Source: Micromonospora chokoriensis (GTDB lineage: Bacteria; Actinomycetota; Actinomycetes; Mycobacteriales; Micromonosporaceae). From it: a stretch of DNA of 64,000 nucleotides. Below are positions 44,167 to 54,234 of this stretch, piece by piece. Positions within the stretch are counted from its first letter, which is position 1, and the number at the start of each line of letters is the position of its first letter. A program made the position numbers and the translations under genes. The stretch is taken from assembly GCF_000718555.1 (NCBI RefSeq), contig NZ_JOAN01000001.1:496001-560000 (forward strand). Reading direction: 5' to 3'. The notes below the pieces were generated by a model. It saw nothing but the letters and a program-made list of their open reading frames with translations, made no database searches and was not told the DNA's origin.

Positions 44167-44997
44167 TTGAGCAGTCCTCCGATGATCGATGGCGCGTTCG
44201 CCCGATGGTTGGCGACCCGGGCCGGGCAGGCGCTGCTCGACCTGCGCGCCGAGATGGGTTTCGCGGACACCGGTGCGCTGAAGTCGGCCGGGGACAAGGT
44301 GTCGCACGACCTGATCCGCACGGAGTTGGCGAAGTGGCGGCCGGGCGACTCGGTGCTCTCCGAGGAGGACGAGGGGTCGCGGTTGGCCTGGGCCGCCGAG
44401 GTGAACACCGGTGCGGTGTCGCGGTTGACCGCGGACCGGGTGTGGATCATCGACCCGCTGGACGGCACCCGGGAGTTCTCCGAGGAGGGCCGCTCGGACT
44501 GGGCGGTGCACGTGGCGCTCTGGGCGCGCAACGCGCCGAGCCCACACGGGCTGGTCGCCGGGGCGGTCGGGCTGCCGGCGCAGCAGCGGGTGCTGGGCAC
44601 GGACTACCCGCCGGCGTACCCGCCGATGACTGTCGAGGCGGCGACGGCCGGCGAGCGGAAGATCCGGCTGGCGGCGAGCCGGAGCCGCCCGCCCGTCTTC
44701 CTGACCGACCTGGCCGAGGACGTCGGGGCGCATCTGGTGCCGATGGGCTCGGCCGGGGCGAAGATCGCGGCGGTGGTGACCGGCGAGGTGGACGCGTACA
44801 TCCACGCAGGTGGGCAGTACGAGTGGGACTCGGCGGCCCCGGTGGCTGTGGCGACGGCCACCGGATTGCACGCTTCCCGGATCGACGGTTCTGCGCTGAA
44901 ATACAACGAGGCGGATCCGCGCCTGCCCGACCTACTGGTCTGTCGCAAGGATCTCGCCACCCGGTTGCTTGCAGCGCTGCAGAAGCATTCCGGGTAG
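44167..44997 (+). CDS. cysQ: 3'(2'),5'-bisphosphate nucleotidase (CysQ-type inositol monophosphatase fold)
   Basis: 276 residues. TTG 44167 is preferred because GGGAG precedes it at good spacing; ATG 44182 is the alternative. Li-sensitive phosphatase motifs: VLSEEDEGS (E-E metal ligands), VWIIDPLDGTREFSEEGRSD (D-P-L-D-G-T, metal centre) and YEWDSAAPVAVATATGL (WD-x-AA). The enzyme removes the 3'-phosphate of PAP or PAPS, a by-product of sulfate assimilation. Position next to cysD-cysN supports CysQ over an inositol or sugar phosphatase. Confidence 0.9.
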   Translation: MSSPPMIDGAFARWLATRAGQALLDLRAEMGFADTGALKSAGDKVSHDLIRTELAKWRPGDSVLSEEDEGSRLAWAAEVNTGAVSRLTADRVWIIDPLDGTREFSEEGRSDWAVHVALWARNAPSPHGLVAGAVGLPAQQRVLGTDYPPAYPPMTVEAATAGERKIRLAASRSRPPVFLTDLAEDVGAHLVPMGSAGAKIAAVVTGEVDAYIHAGGQYEWDSAAPVAVATATGLHASRIDGSALKYNEADPRLPDLLVCRKDLATRLLAALQKHSG

Positions 44998-45072
44998 CCT
45001 GAGCGCACTTTCTTGACATGTCCGACCGGAAAGGTCTGGAAATCGGATGAGCGAGCGAATCGAGCCGGTGTC

Positions 45073-45984
45073 ATGACCACCCCCGCGGCGTACCAGGTCT
45101 CCCACCTGGACGCCCTGGAGGCAGAGAGCATCTTCGTGATGCGCGAAGTGGTCGCCGAGATGGAACGCCCGGTGCTGCTCTTCTCCGGTGGCAAGGACTC
45201 GATCGTCATGCTGCGGCTGGCGCAGAAGGCGTTCGCCCCGGCCAACATTCCGTTCCCCGTCATGCACGTCGACACCGGGCACAACTTCCCCGAGGTCCTG
45301 GAATACCGCGACCAACGGGTCGCCGAGCTGGGGTTGCAGCTCGTGGTGGCTAGCGTGTCGGAGGCCCTGGCCAGCGGCTTGGTCCGGGAGTCCGCCGACG
45401 GCATGCGCAACCGGATCCAGACACCGGTGCTGCTCGACGCGGTAGAGAAGCACCGCTTCGACGCGCTGTTCGGGGGTGCCCGCCGGGACGAGGAGAAGGC
45501 TCGGGCGAAGGAGCGGGTGTTCAGCTTCCGCGACGAGTTCGGCCAGTGGGACCCGAAGAACCAGCGGCCCGAGCTGTGGTCGCTGTACAACGGCCGGCAC
45601 CACCCCGGCGAGTCGATCCGGGTCTTCCCGCTGTCCAACTGGACCGAACTGGACATCTGGCACTACATCGCCCGGGAACGCATCCCGCTGCCCTCGATCT
45701 ACTACGCGCACGAGCGCGAGGTGATCGAGCGGGACGGAATGTTCTACGCCGTCAACGAGTTCTTCCGCCCCCGCGCGGGTGAGGAGCGGTTCAAGGCGCA
45801 GGTGCGCTACCGCACCGTCGGCGACGCCTCCTGCACCGCCGCGGTCCGTTCCGACGCGGACACCGTGGAGAAGGTCATCGAGGAGGTGGCGGCCACCCGG
45901 ATCACCGAGCGTGGCGCAACCCGTGGGGACGACCGGGTCAGCGAGGCCGCCATGGAGGACCGCAAGCGGGAGGGCTACTTCTGA
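45073..45984 (+). CDS. cysD: Sulfate adenylyltransferase subunit 2
   Basis: 303 residues from ATG 45073. With CysN it forms adenosine 5'-phosphosulfate from ATP and sulfate. Motifs: ERPVLLFSGGKDSIVMLRLA (PP-loop SGGKDS), VMHVDTGHNFPEVLEYRD, GGARRDEEKARAKERVFSFR and WTELDIWHYIARERIPLPSI. Upstream, TTGACA at 45013-45018 is a plausible -35 element, with no clear -10; a GACC...GGTC stem follows it. Its TGA overlaps the cysN ATG (TGATG). Confidence 0.96.
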   Translation: MTTPAAYQVSHLDALEAESIFVMREVVAEMERPVLLFSGGKDSIVMLRLAQKAFAPANIPFPVMHVDTGHNFPEVLEYRDQRVAELGLQLVVASVSEALASGLVRESADGMRNRIQTPVLLDAVEKHRFDALFGGARRDEEKARAKERVFSFRDEFGQWDPKNQRPELWSLYNGRHHPGESIRVFPLSNWTELDIWHYIARERIPLPSIYYAHEREVIERDGMFYAVNEFFRPRAGEERFKAQVRYRTVGDASCTAAVRSDADTVEKVIEEVAATRITERGATRGDDRVSEAAMEDRKREGYF

Positions 45985-47312
45985 TGAGCACCGAGATCAT
46001 GGCGTCCGCGAATGCGGAGGCCCGGGCTGTTACCGGGGCCGGGCCGGAGGCCCGGGCTATGGACCTGCTGCGGTTCGCCACCGCCGGCAGTGTGGACGAT
46101 GGGAAGTCGACCCTGATCGGTCGCCTGCTCTACGACACCAAGTCCCTCTTCACCGACCAGTTGGCCGCCGTAGAGGCGGTAAGCGCGGCGCGCGGTGACG
46201 AATACACCAACCTGGCGTTGCTCACCGACGGTCTGCGTGCCGAGCGGGAGCAGGGCATCACCATCGACGTGGCGTACCGGTACTTCGCCACGCCCCGGCG
46301 CAAGTTCATCATCGCCGACACTCCGGGTCACATCCAGTACACCCGCAACATGGTCACCGGGGCATCGACCGCAGACCTGGCGTTGATCCTGGTGGACGCG
46401 CGTAAGGGCCTGGTCGAGCAGTCCCGCCGGCATGCGTTCCTGTGCTCCCTGCTGCGGGTGCCGCACCTGGTCCTCTGTGTCAACAAGATGGACCTGGTCG
46501 ACTGGTCGCAGGAGGTCTACGAGCAGATCGCCGACGAGTTCACCGCGTTCGCGGCGAAGCTCGACGCACCAGACCTGACCGTGGTGCCGATCTCCGCGCT
46601 GCGTGGCGACAACATCGTCACCCGATCGGAGAACATGCCCTGGTACGAGGGCCCGTCGCTGCTGCACCACCTGGAGCGGGTGCACATCGCGAGCGACCGC
46701 AACCTGGTCGACGTCCGGTTCCCGGTGCAATATGTGATCCGTCCGCAGTCCACCACGGTCACCGACTACCGCGGTTACGCCGGTCAGGTCGCCTCCGGCG
46801 TGCTGAAGACAGGTGACGAGGTGATGGTGCTGCCCTCCGGCTTCACCAGCCGGATCGCTGCCGTGGAGACCGCCGACGGTCCGGTCGCGGAGGCGTTTCC
46901 GCCGATGTCGGTGACGGTACGACTGGCCGACGAGATCGACATCTCGCGGGGTGACCTGATCTGCCGGCCGAACAACGCACCGGCGGTGGCCCAGGACATT
47001 GAGGCGATGGTCTGCTGGATGGACGAGACCGCACCCCTGCGGGTCGGCGGTCGGTACGCGATCAAGCACACCACCCGCTCGGCGCGGGCGATTGTCCGCG
47101 GACTGCACTACCGGCTGGACATCAACTCGCTGCACCGCGACGAGTCGGCCGACGAGCTGCGGCTCAACGAGATCGGCCGAGTGCGGCTGCGCACGACGGT
47201 GCCGCTGCTGGCCGACGAGTACCGCCGCAACCGCACCACCGGAGGCTTCGTCATCATCGACGAGGCAACCAACCGCACGGTAGGCGCCGCCATGATCGTC
47301 GAAGCCACCTAA
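45984..47312 (+). CDS. cysN: Sulfate adenylyltransferase subunit 1 (GTPase)
   Basis: 442 residues from ATG 45984, coupled to cysD. EF-Tu-like GTPase that powers APS synthesis: P-loop GSVDDGKSTLIGRLLYDTKS, G2/G3 REQGITIDVAYRYFATPRRK and IADTPGHIQYTRNMVTGAST, G4 CVNKMDLVDW, then two beta-barrel domains. It is not fused to an APS kinase (CysC), so PAPS formation, if any, depends on another gene. Two large palindromes follow. Confidence 0.96.
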   Translation: MSTEIMASANAEARAVTGAGPEARAMDLLRFATAGSVDDGKSTLIGRLLYDTKSLFTDQLAAVEAVSAARGDEYTNLALLTDGLRAEREQGITIDVAYRYFATPRRKFIIADTPGHIQYTRNMVTGASTADLALILVDARKGLVEQSRRHAFLCSLLRVPHLVLCVNKMDLVDWSQEVYEQIADEFTAFAAKLDAPDLTVVPISALRGDNIVTRSENMPWYEGPSLLHHLERVHIASDRNLVDVRFPVQYVIRPQSTTVTDYRGYAGQVASGVLKTGDEVMVLPSGFTSRIAAVETADGPVAEAFPPMSVTVRLADEIDISRGDLICRPNNAPAVAQDIEAMVCWMDETAPLRVGGRYAIKHTTRSARAIVRGLHYRLDINSLHRDESADELRLNEIGRVRLRTTVPLLADEYRRNRTTGGFVIIDEATNRTVGAAMIVEAT

Positions 47313-47375
47313 CCCCAACCCGCCGGCTCGCCGGCCCGCCCGCGCCCGCGCGCAAGATCGCGCTCGATCCAGGAT

Positions 47376-47408
47376 GTGGTGGCCTCGCCCGTTGGACGAG
47401 GCCACCAC
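47376..47408. terminator. Perfect 12-bp hairpin between cysN and galK
   Basis: GTGGTGGCCTCG / CGAGGCCACCAC with loop CCCGTTGGA. The symmetry continues imperfectly outward for about 20 more bases on each side (AGATCG-type sequences at about 47354 and 47430), giving an approximately 80-base palindrome. Lies between convergent genes. Confidence 0.75.
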
Positions 47409-47466
47409 GCCCATGAACAAGCACGATCTCCATCGCCGGCCCACACCCGATCCCCGACCCTAGGCG

Positions 47467-47526
47467 GGTGATCAAGAGGTTTGCGTCAGGATTCGGGCTC
47501 GAATTGACGCGAACCTCTTGATCACC
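47467..47526. repeat. 60-bp near-perfect palindrome
   Basis: Left arm GGTGATCAAGAGGTTTGCGT+CA (47467-47488) pairs with 47505-47526 at 21 of 22 positions. The 16-base centre itself contains ATTCG...CGAAT. From memory, near-identical GGTGATCAAGAGGTTTGCGT palindromes recur in Micromonospora genomes; I cannot confirm this here. May double as a terminator for cysN and galK. Confidence 0.75.
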
Positions 47527-47560
47527 GGCTGCGGTGGGGGGTGGGCGGTGGGGGTGGGGG

Positions 47561-48730
47561 TTAGGGCAGGCGGGTGGCACCGGGGGAGGGGAGGACCGTG
47601 ACGGTGCCGGGGGCGGTGAAACCCCGTTCCGCGTACGCGGCCGTGACGGCGGCGGCTACCGCGTCGGCGTGGTCGGCCTCGACCAGCGCGAGCACGCAGC
47701 CGCCGAAGCCGCCGCCGGTCATCCGCGCGCCCAGCGCACCGGCAGCCAACGACGCCTCGACCGCGGTGTCGATCTCCGGCACGGTGATCTCGAAGTCGTC
47801 GCGCATCGAGATGTGGGAGGCCGTCAGCAGCGGACCGATGTCACGGACCCGGGCGGCGCGCAGCAGCGCCACCGTGTCCAGTACGCGCTGGTCCTCAGTC
47901 ACCACGTGCCGGACCCGCCGCCGGGTCTCCTCGTCGTCGAGCTGAGCCAACGCGGCGTCGAGCTGGTCGATGTCCACATCCCGCAGCGCCGCGACGCCGA
48001 GCGCACTGGCCCCGGCCTCGCAGGAGCGGCGGCGGGCCGCGTACTCCCCGTCGGCGTGTCGGTGCGGCGCCCGGCTGTCGATCACCAGCACCGCCAGCCC
48101 GGCGGCGTCCAGGTCGAACGGGATGTGCTCGACGGACTCGTCGCGGCAGTCCAGGAAGAGGGCGTGCCCGGCGCGGCAACGGATCGACGCGGACTGGTCC
48201 ATGATGCCGGTCGGCGCACCCACGTAGACGTTCTCCGCCCGCTGCGCCAGCCGGGGTTGCAGTGCCGGGGCAAGCTCCAGCCCGCCGAGGTCGAGCAGGG
48301 CGGCCAGCACGGCTGACTCCAACGCGGCCGAGGAGGAGAGCCCGGAGCCCAGCGGTACGTCGGAGGCGATCGCCAGCCGGGCACCGGGCACTGGGTGACC
48401 CGCCTCGCGCAGGGCCCAGACCACACCCGCGACGTATGCGCCCCAGCCGGTGACCCGACCCGGCTCGGCGACGTCGTCCGCGCTGAAGGTGATCGCCTCG
48501 CCGGAGAGCTCGGACCAGACCGTCCAGTGCTCTCCGTCCTGCCGGTCGGCCGCGACGACGGTGCGCATCGGCAGCGCGAAGGGCAGCACGAACCCTTCGT
48601 TGTAGTCGGTGTGCTCGCCGATCAGGTTGACTCGGCCCGGAGCCGCCCAACGGCCGGATGCTTCGCCGCCGAACTGTGCGGAGAAGCCGGCTGCGGCCCG
48701 CTCGGCGACGTCGCCGGTCGGGTGGGTCAT
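47561..48730 (-). CDS. galK: Galactokinase
   Basis: 389 residues from ATG 48730, overlapping galE by four bases. Phosphorylates galactose at C1 (Leloir pathway). GHMP motifs: AAPGRVNLIGEHTDYNEGFV (galactokinase signature, substrate loop), ASDVPLGSGLSSSAALESAV (phosphate loop) and MTGGGFGGCVLALVEAD. Catalytic Asp probably in MDQSASIRCRAGHALFLDCR. Length is normal. Confidence 0.96.
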   Translation of the reverse strand: MTHPTGDVAERAAAGFSAQFGGEASGRWAAPGRVNLIGEHTDYNEGFVLPFALPMRTVVAADRQDGEHWTVWSELSGEAITFSADDVAEPGRVTGWGAYVAGVVWALREAGHPVPGARLAIASDVPLGSGLSSSAALESAVLAALLDLGGLELAPALQPRLAQRAENVYVGAPTGIMDQSASIRCRAGHALFLDCRDESVEHIPFDLDAAGLAVLVIDSRAPHRHADGEYAARRRSCEAGASALGVAALRDVDIDQLDAALAQLDDEETRRRVRHVVTEDQRVLDTVALLRAARVRDIGPLLTASHISMRDDFEITVPEIDTAVEASLAAGALGARMTGGGFGGCVLALVEADHADAVAAAVTAAYAERGFTAPGTVTVLPSPGATRLP

Positions 48731-49710
48731 GACTGGCCCAGGATGTGCGTGCGGTAGAACGTCCAGGCATCACCGACCATGTCGTGCAGGGTCGGCTTCT
48801 GCGGCACCCAGCCCAGCTCGTCGCGGGCCAGCGCGGAGGACGCGACCAGCTCGGCCGGGTCGCCCTCGCGGCGTGGTGCCACCTCGACGGGCAGTTGGTG
48901 CCCGGTGACCTCGCGGACCACGTCGACGACCTGGCGGTTGGTGAAGCCGTTGCCGTTGCCCAGGTTGTAGATGCGGTGTTGGCCGCTGGTGGCCGCGTCC
49001 AGCGCCAACAGGTGCGCGCGGGCCAGGTCAGCGACGTGGATGTAGTCGCGGACGCAGGTGCCGTCCACGGTGGGGTAGTCGTCCCCGAAGAGTTGGAGCT
49101 TCTCCCGTCGGCCGGCGGCGACGTCCAGCGCGATCGGGATCAGGTGCGTCTCCGGGTCGTGTCGCTCGCCGAGCGTGACATCGCCGTCGAGGTGGGCGCC
49201 GGCCACGTTGAAGTAGCGCAGCGACACGGCGGCCAGCCCGTGCGCGATCGCCTCGGAGGTGAGTGCCATGTCGACGGCGAGTTTGGTGGCGCCGTACGTG
49301 TTGGTGGGCGCCTTTACCGCGTTCTCCGTGATCGGCAGCTCGGTGGGGTTGCCGTAGACGGCGGCGGTGGAGGAGAAGACCATCCGGGGCACCCCGGCGG
49401 CCCGGACGGCGTCGATCAGGGCGAGCGTGCCGATGGTGTTGTTCTGCCAGTACAGCTCCGGCTTGACCATCGACTCGCCGGCGGCGATCAGGGCGGCGAA
49501 GTGCAGCACCCCGTCGAAGCCGGCATCCGCGGTGAGGACGCGGGCAGCGTCGTGGATGGACGCCTCGACGTGGGTCGCGTCCGGGGCGAGGGCCTCGCGG
49601 TGGCCGGTGCGTAGGTCGTCCAGGATGACCACCTGGTGGCCGGCGTCGAGCAGCATCCGGGTCACCACGCTTCCGATGAAGCCGGCGCCCCCGGTGACGA
49701 GCAGTTTCAC
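48727..49710 (-). CDS. galE: UDP-glucose 4-epimerase
   Basis: 327 residues from ATG 49710. Interconverts UDP-glucose and UDP-galactose. Extended SDR fold: MKLLVTGGAGFIGSVVTRML (GxxGxxG), FSSTAAVYGNPTELPITEN (catalytic Ser), NTYGATKLAVDM (Y-x-x-x-K), VRDYIHVADLARAHLLALDA and YNLGNGNGFTNRQVVDVVRE. Co-transcribed with galK; no galT is present next to them. Confidence 0.96.
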   Translation of the reverse strand: MKLLVTGGAGFIGSVVTRMLLDAGHQVVILDDLRTGHREALAPDATHVEASIHDAARVLTADAGFDGVLHFAALIAAGESMVKPELYWQNNTIGTLALIDAVRAAGVPRMVFSSTAAVYGNPTELPITENAVKAPTNTYGATKLAVDMALTSEAIAHGLAAVSLRYFNVAGAHLDGDVTLGERHDPETHLIPIALDVAAGRREKLQLFGDDYPTVDGTCVRDYIHVADLARAHLLALDAATSGQHRIYNLGNGNGFTNRQVVDVVREVTGHQLPVEVAPRREGDPAELVASSALARDELGWVPQKPTLHDMVGDAWTFYRTHILGQS

Positions 49711-49906
49711 GTCGTTGTCTCCTGCCTGGCCCGCCCGGGACGTGGCCTTTCGGTGATCACACTAGGACGGTGGTCGACACCCTCGCCGACACCACCGTCA
49801 ACCCCATTCCATCATAATCTCTCATGATTAAACAGAGCCGAACATCTGCCGGCCGCTCCGCGTGATCCCCGGTGCGGTGGGGCCCTCGGTGTCTACCATC
49901 TCTGTC

Positions 49907-51076
49907 ATGCGGGAAGCGGCCCGTACCGGGCTCCGGCGACGCGCGGGGGTGCACCCCCGCCGCGACCCCGGCCCGCTCGCCCGGGCTGTCGCCCGGGTGC
50001 TGGTCCGCGCCGCAGATGGTGCCACCCGGCTCGTCACCGATCTGCTCGGGACCGGCCCAGCGGCCGGCCGGGAGCGCATCTCGGAGGCCGATCTGCGGGA
50101 TCTGGTCGCGGCGAACACCGTGCTCGACCCGGACGAGCGGCGGATCATCGACGAGGTCCTGGTGGCCGGTGCCAGTCTGATCCGCGAGGTGATGATGCCG
50201 CGCACCGAGGTGGTCTTCCTGCCGGCCCGGCTGACCATCGCCGAGGCCGCCCGACTGGTCCGCGCCGAGACGCACACCCGTTACCCGGTCACCGACGGCA
50301 CCCACGACGACGTGGTCGGCTTCGTGCACCTCCGTGACGTGCTGCTGCGTCCGGACGCCGACCCGTGCGTCACCGTCGGAGAGTTGGCCCGGGAGGTGAA
50401 GCGGCTCCCCGGCAGCAAACGGGTGCTCGCCGCGTTGACCGAGATGCGCCGGGAGGGCCAGCACCTCGCGGTGGTGGTCGACGAGTACGGCGGCACAGCC
50501 GGGATCGTCACCCTTGAGGACCTCATCGAAGAGTTGATCGGTGAGATCCACGACGAGTACGACGCCATCCCGGACCCGGTGCACGCGGGCCTGCCCGCCG
50601 TGGTGGACGGCCGCCTCAACCTCGCTGACTTCGCCGAGCGGACCGGGGTGGCGCTACCCGCCGGGCCGTACGAGACGGTGGGCGGTTTCGTGATGGCCGC
50701 GCTGGGCCGGCTCCCGGTGACCGGCGACGAGGTGCCGGTGCCCGGTGAACCCGCCGCCGTCGGCGGGCCCGATCCGGCCGATCTGCCGGCTGGCTGGCTG
50801 CTGCGGGTGCTCACGTTGGACGGCCGCCGGGTGGCCCGGCTCGCGGTCTCCGCCGCGCGCGCGACCGAGCAGCGCCGCGAGCAGGACACCGAGCAGCGCT
50901 GGGAGTACGACCCGGCGCCCGCCTCGGGGGTCGGCCGTGAGCGGGCCCGGGAGGCGGTGTCCGGGCAGCACCGTCGGGTCGCGGCCGGGCCGACACGCCG
51001 GGTCGGCGTCGACGAACCACGCGAGGTCAGCACCCCGGAACCGGCGGGCCGCAGCCGACCCGCCGGCCCGTCATGA
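49907..51076 (+). CDS. CorC/HlyC-type CBS-pair protein lacking the DUF21 membrane domain
   Basis: 389 residues from ATG 49907; an upstream GTG near 49892 is possible. Two CBS domains (roughly residues 75-190): REVMMPRTEVVFLPARLTIA and YPVTDGTHDDVVGFVHLRDV, then VVVDEYGGTAGIVTLEDLIE (CBS pair end), followed by a CorC/HlyC transporter-associated domain (VVDGRLNLADFAERTGVALP). Related actinobacterial hemolysin-family proteins start with four helices (DUF21) not present here. The tail of about 80 residues is basic and disordered. The role (ion/magnesium homeostasis in the family) is inferred. Confidence 0.85.
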   Translation: MREAARTGLRRRAGVHPRRDPGPLARAVARVLVRAADGATRLVTDLLGTGPAAGRERISEADLRDLVAANTVLDPDERRIIDEVLVAGASLIREVMMPRTEVVFLPARLTIAEAARLVRAETHTRYPVTDGTHDDVVGFVHLRDVLLRPDADPCVTVGELAREVKRLPGSKRVLAALTEMRREGQHLAVVVDEYGGTAGIVTLEDLIEELIGEIHDEYDAIPDPVHAGLPAVVDGRLNLADFAERTGVALPAGPYETVGGFVMAALGRLPVTGDEVPVPGEPAAVGGPDPADLPAGWLLRVLTLDGRRVARLAVSAARATEQRREQDTEQRWEYDPAPASGVGRERAREAVSGQHRRVAAGPTRRVGVDEPREVSTPEPAGRSRPAGPS

Positions 51077-52135
<1,059 letters not shown>

Positions 52136-52184
52136 CTCCGCGGTACAGGTGAACGGGTCGGTGCTCGGAGGGGCGGCACGAAGC

Positions 52185-52730
52185 GTGGAGCGCAGTGGCG
52201 GGGTGCCGCCGACCGGCGACACCATCCAGATCGGCATCGCGGTGGACATCCCCGAGCCGTGGGGTGCCCAGCTCACCCGGCGGCGGGTCGAGGCCGGTGA
52301 CCCGCTGGCGGTGCCGGCACACGTGACGTTGCTCGGTCCCACCGAGATCCAGACGGCCAACCTGCTCGCGGTGGAGCGGCACCTGGCCGCCGTCGCCGCC
52401 GCGCACCTGCCGTTCACGCTGCACCTGCGGGGCACCGGAACGTTCCGTCCGGTCACCCAGGTGGTGTTCGTCGCGGTGGCCGCCGGGATCAGCGAGTGTG
52501 AGTTGCTGGCTGCGGCCATCGCCGCCACGCCAGGCCTACACCGCGAGGCCCGCTTCCCGTACCATCCGCACGTCACAGTGGCGCAGGACGTGGCACCGGA
52601 CGCCCTCGACAAGGCGTACGAGGATCTGGCCGACTTCTCCGCGATGTTCCAGGTCGACGCGTTCACCCTCTTTTCGCACAGCGGGCAGGCCAGGTGGCAG
52701 CCGCGTCGGGACTTCCGACTCGGCGACTGA
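52185..52730 (+). CDS. 2'-5' RNA ligase-type 2H phosphoesterase
   Basis: 181 residues. GTG 52185 chosen because GGAGGGG at 52167-52173 precedes it; GTG 52149 in the same frame is an alternative. Two catalytic H-x-T motifs are intact: VPAHVTLLGP near residue 45 and RFPYHPHVTVAQD near residue 125. The 2H family includes 2'-5' ligases/phosphodiesterases (ThpR, LigT); the RNA substrate in bacteria is unclear. It is between trpS and the brkB gene, with no translational overlap. Confidence 0.85.
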   Translation: MERSGGVPPTGDTIQIGIAVDIPEPWGAQLTRRRVEAGDPLAVPAHVTLLGPTEIQTANLLAVERHLAAVAAAHLPFTLHLRGTGTFRPVTQVVFVAVAAGISECELLAAAIAATPGLHREARFPYHPHVTVAQDVAPDALDKAYEDLADFSAMFQVDAFTLFSHSGQARWQPRRDFRLGD

Positions 52731-52840
52731 AGCGTCCGCACCTGTTGCATCGGCAAGTGAAACGTCCGGCGACGCGCCGGCCGGCGAGCATCGGAAGCCG
52801 GTTGCCACTACAGCGGTGGGAGATCGGCGAGGATGATCGC

Positions 52841-53767
52841 GTGAACGTGATCGGCCGCATCGAGGCGGGCATCGGCCGCTGGGTGAGCGCCGCGCGCCAC
52901 CGGTCGGGGCTCTTCGATCATGTGTGGCGGGCCGGCGAGCTCTACGCCGAGGTGCTCGCCGGGCGGTTGGCCGCGGCGATCGCCTACTACGGCTTCTTCG
53001 CGGTGTTCGCCCTCGCCCTGGTCGCGTTCTCGATCTTCGGCGCCATCCTGGAGGACAACGACGAGGTCAGCGCGGCGGCGGCCGACTTCCTCAAGGAGAA
53101 TCTGCCGTTCCTCGACGCGCAGCAGATCGCCAACTCCAGCGGCACGGTCGGTGTGGTCGGCCTGGTCATCCTGGTCTTCACCGGGATCGGCTGGGTGGAG
53201 GCCATCCGGTCCTCACAGCGACTGATGTACGCACTCAACCAGCAGCCGGGCAATCTGGTCGTGCGGCGGCTCGTCGACCTGGGCGTGATGATCGGCGTCT
53301 TCGTGCTGCTCGGCCTCTCGGTCGCGGCGGTGGACGCGTTGGAGTCGCTGCTGCGCTTCCTACTGCGCAGCACCGGCTCGGTCGGTCTGACCACGATCAG
53401 CGCGGTGCTCAGCGTGCTGGTCAACACCGTGCTCGCCACCGCGCTGCTGCTCGCCGTGCCCCGGCTGCGGATGAGCCGGTCCCGGCTGCGACCGGTGGTG
53501 TTGCTGGTGGCGGTCGGGATCACGCTGCTGAACACCGTCGGGCGGTACTACGTGGTGCGTACCGAGCGGAACCCGGCGTACACCGTGGTGGCCGGTGCCG
53601 TCGGTCTGCTGCTCTACCTCTACCTGCTCAACCAGCTGGTGCTGTTCGGCGCGGCGCTCCTCGCGACCAGCACCAACGGCCGGGTGGTGGACCTGGCGGA
53701 GGCCCCGGCGCCCGCGCAGGATGTCGACGAGGGCACCGACCCCGGTACGCCGGGCGGTGCGGGCTGA
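52841..53767 (+). CDS. YihY/BrkB family membrane protein
   Basis: 308 residues from GTG 52841. N-terminal RWVSAARHRSGLFDHVWRAG, then six transmembrane helices: AIAYYGFFAVFALALVAFSI with the family YY-x-FF motif, VVGLVILVFTGIGWVEAIRS, LGVMIGVFVLLGLSVAAVDA, VLSVLVNTVLATALLLAV, RPVVLLVAVGITLLNTVGRY and AVGLLLYLYLLNQLVLFGAA. YihY/BrkB proteins are membrane proteins of uncertain function, once mis-called RNase BN. Its stop overlaps the start of the GntR gene (TGATG). Confidence 0.9.
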   Translation: MNVIGRIEAGIGRWVSAARHRSGLFDHVWRAGELYAEVLAGRLAAAIAYYGFFAVFALALVAFSIFGAILEDNDEVSAAAADFLKENLPFLDAQQIANSSGTVGVVGLVILVFTGIGWVEAIRSSQRLMYALNQQPGNLVVRRLVDLGVMIGVFVLLGLSVAAVDALESLLRFLLRSTGSVGLTTISAVLSVLVNTVLATALLLAVPRLRMSRSRLRPVVLLVAVGITLLNTVGRYYVVRTERNPAYTVVAGAVGLLLYLYLLNQLVLFGAALLATSTNGRVVDLAEAPAPAQDVDEGTDPGTPGGAG

Positions 53768-54153
53768 TGACGGAAGGTGCGCAGGTGCTGATCTCGGTCG
53801 ATCCGGACTCGTCGGTGCCCCCGTACGAGCAGGTGCGGGTGCAGCTCGCCGAGCTGATCGGCGACGGTCGGTTGCCAGTCGGCAGCCGACTGCCCACCGT
53901 CCGGCAGCTCGCCGCTGACCTGCGGCTGGCCGCGAACACGGTGGCTCGCGCCTACCGGGAGTTGGAATCGGCCGGGCTGCTGGAGACCCGGGGCCGCAAC
54001 GGCACCTTCGTGGCCCCCGGTCGGGACGACGCCGTCGACCGGTTGCAGCGGGCGGCGGCCGGCTACGCGGCGGAGGCCGCCCGGCTCGGGGTGCCGCCGG
54101 CCACCGCGCTCGCCCCGGTCCGCGCCGCCCTGGACGCTGTCCGCCCCGGCTGA
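53767..54153 (+). CDS. GntR family regulator, YtrA subgroup
   Basis: 128 residues from ATG 53767, translationally coupled to brkB. N-terminal winged-helix: VPPYEQVRVQLAELIGDGRL, PVGSRLPTVRQLAADLRLAA, NTVARAYRELESAGLLETRG; the rest is a short helical tail (about 45 residues), the hallmark of the YtrA type, which lacks a ligand domain. Such regulators usually repress neighbouring membrane-transport genes; brkB is the obvious candidate (inference). Confidence 0.9.
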   Translation: MTEGAQVLISVDPDSSVPPYEQVRVQLAELIGDGRLPVGSRLPTVRQLAADLRLAANTVARAYRELESAGLLETRGRNGTFVAPGRDDAVDRLQRAAAGYAAEAARLGVPPATALAPVRAALDAVRPG

Positions 54154-54234
54154 TCGACCGCCGATCGAGCGCCGGACGGGCGGTAACTGAGGAGAACGGC
54201 GTCGGGGCTCGCGTTCGCGGACCATGATGAGCCG

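Noticed and set aside
45013..45048. TTGACA upstream of cysD as a complete housekeeping promoter.
   Set aside because: No acceptable -10 hexamer at 16-19 bases; only the -35 is convincing.
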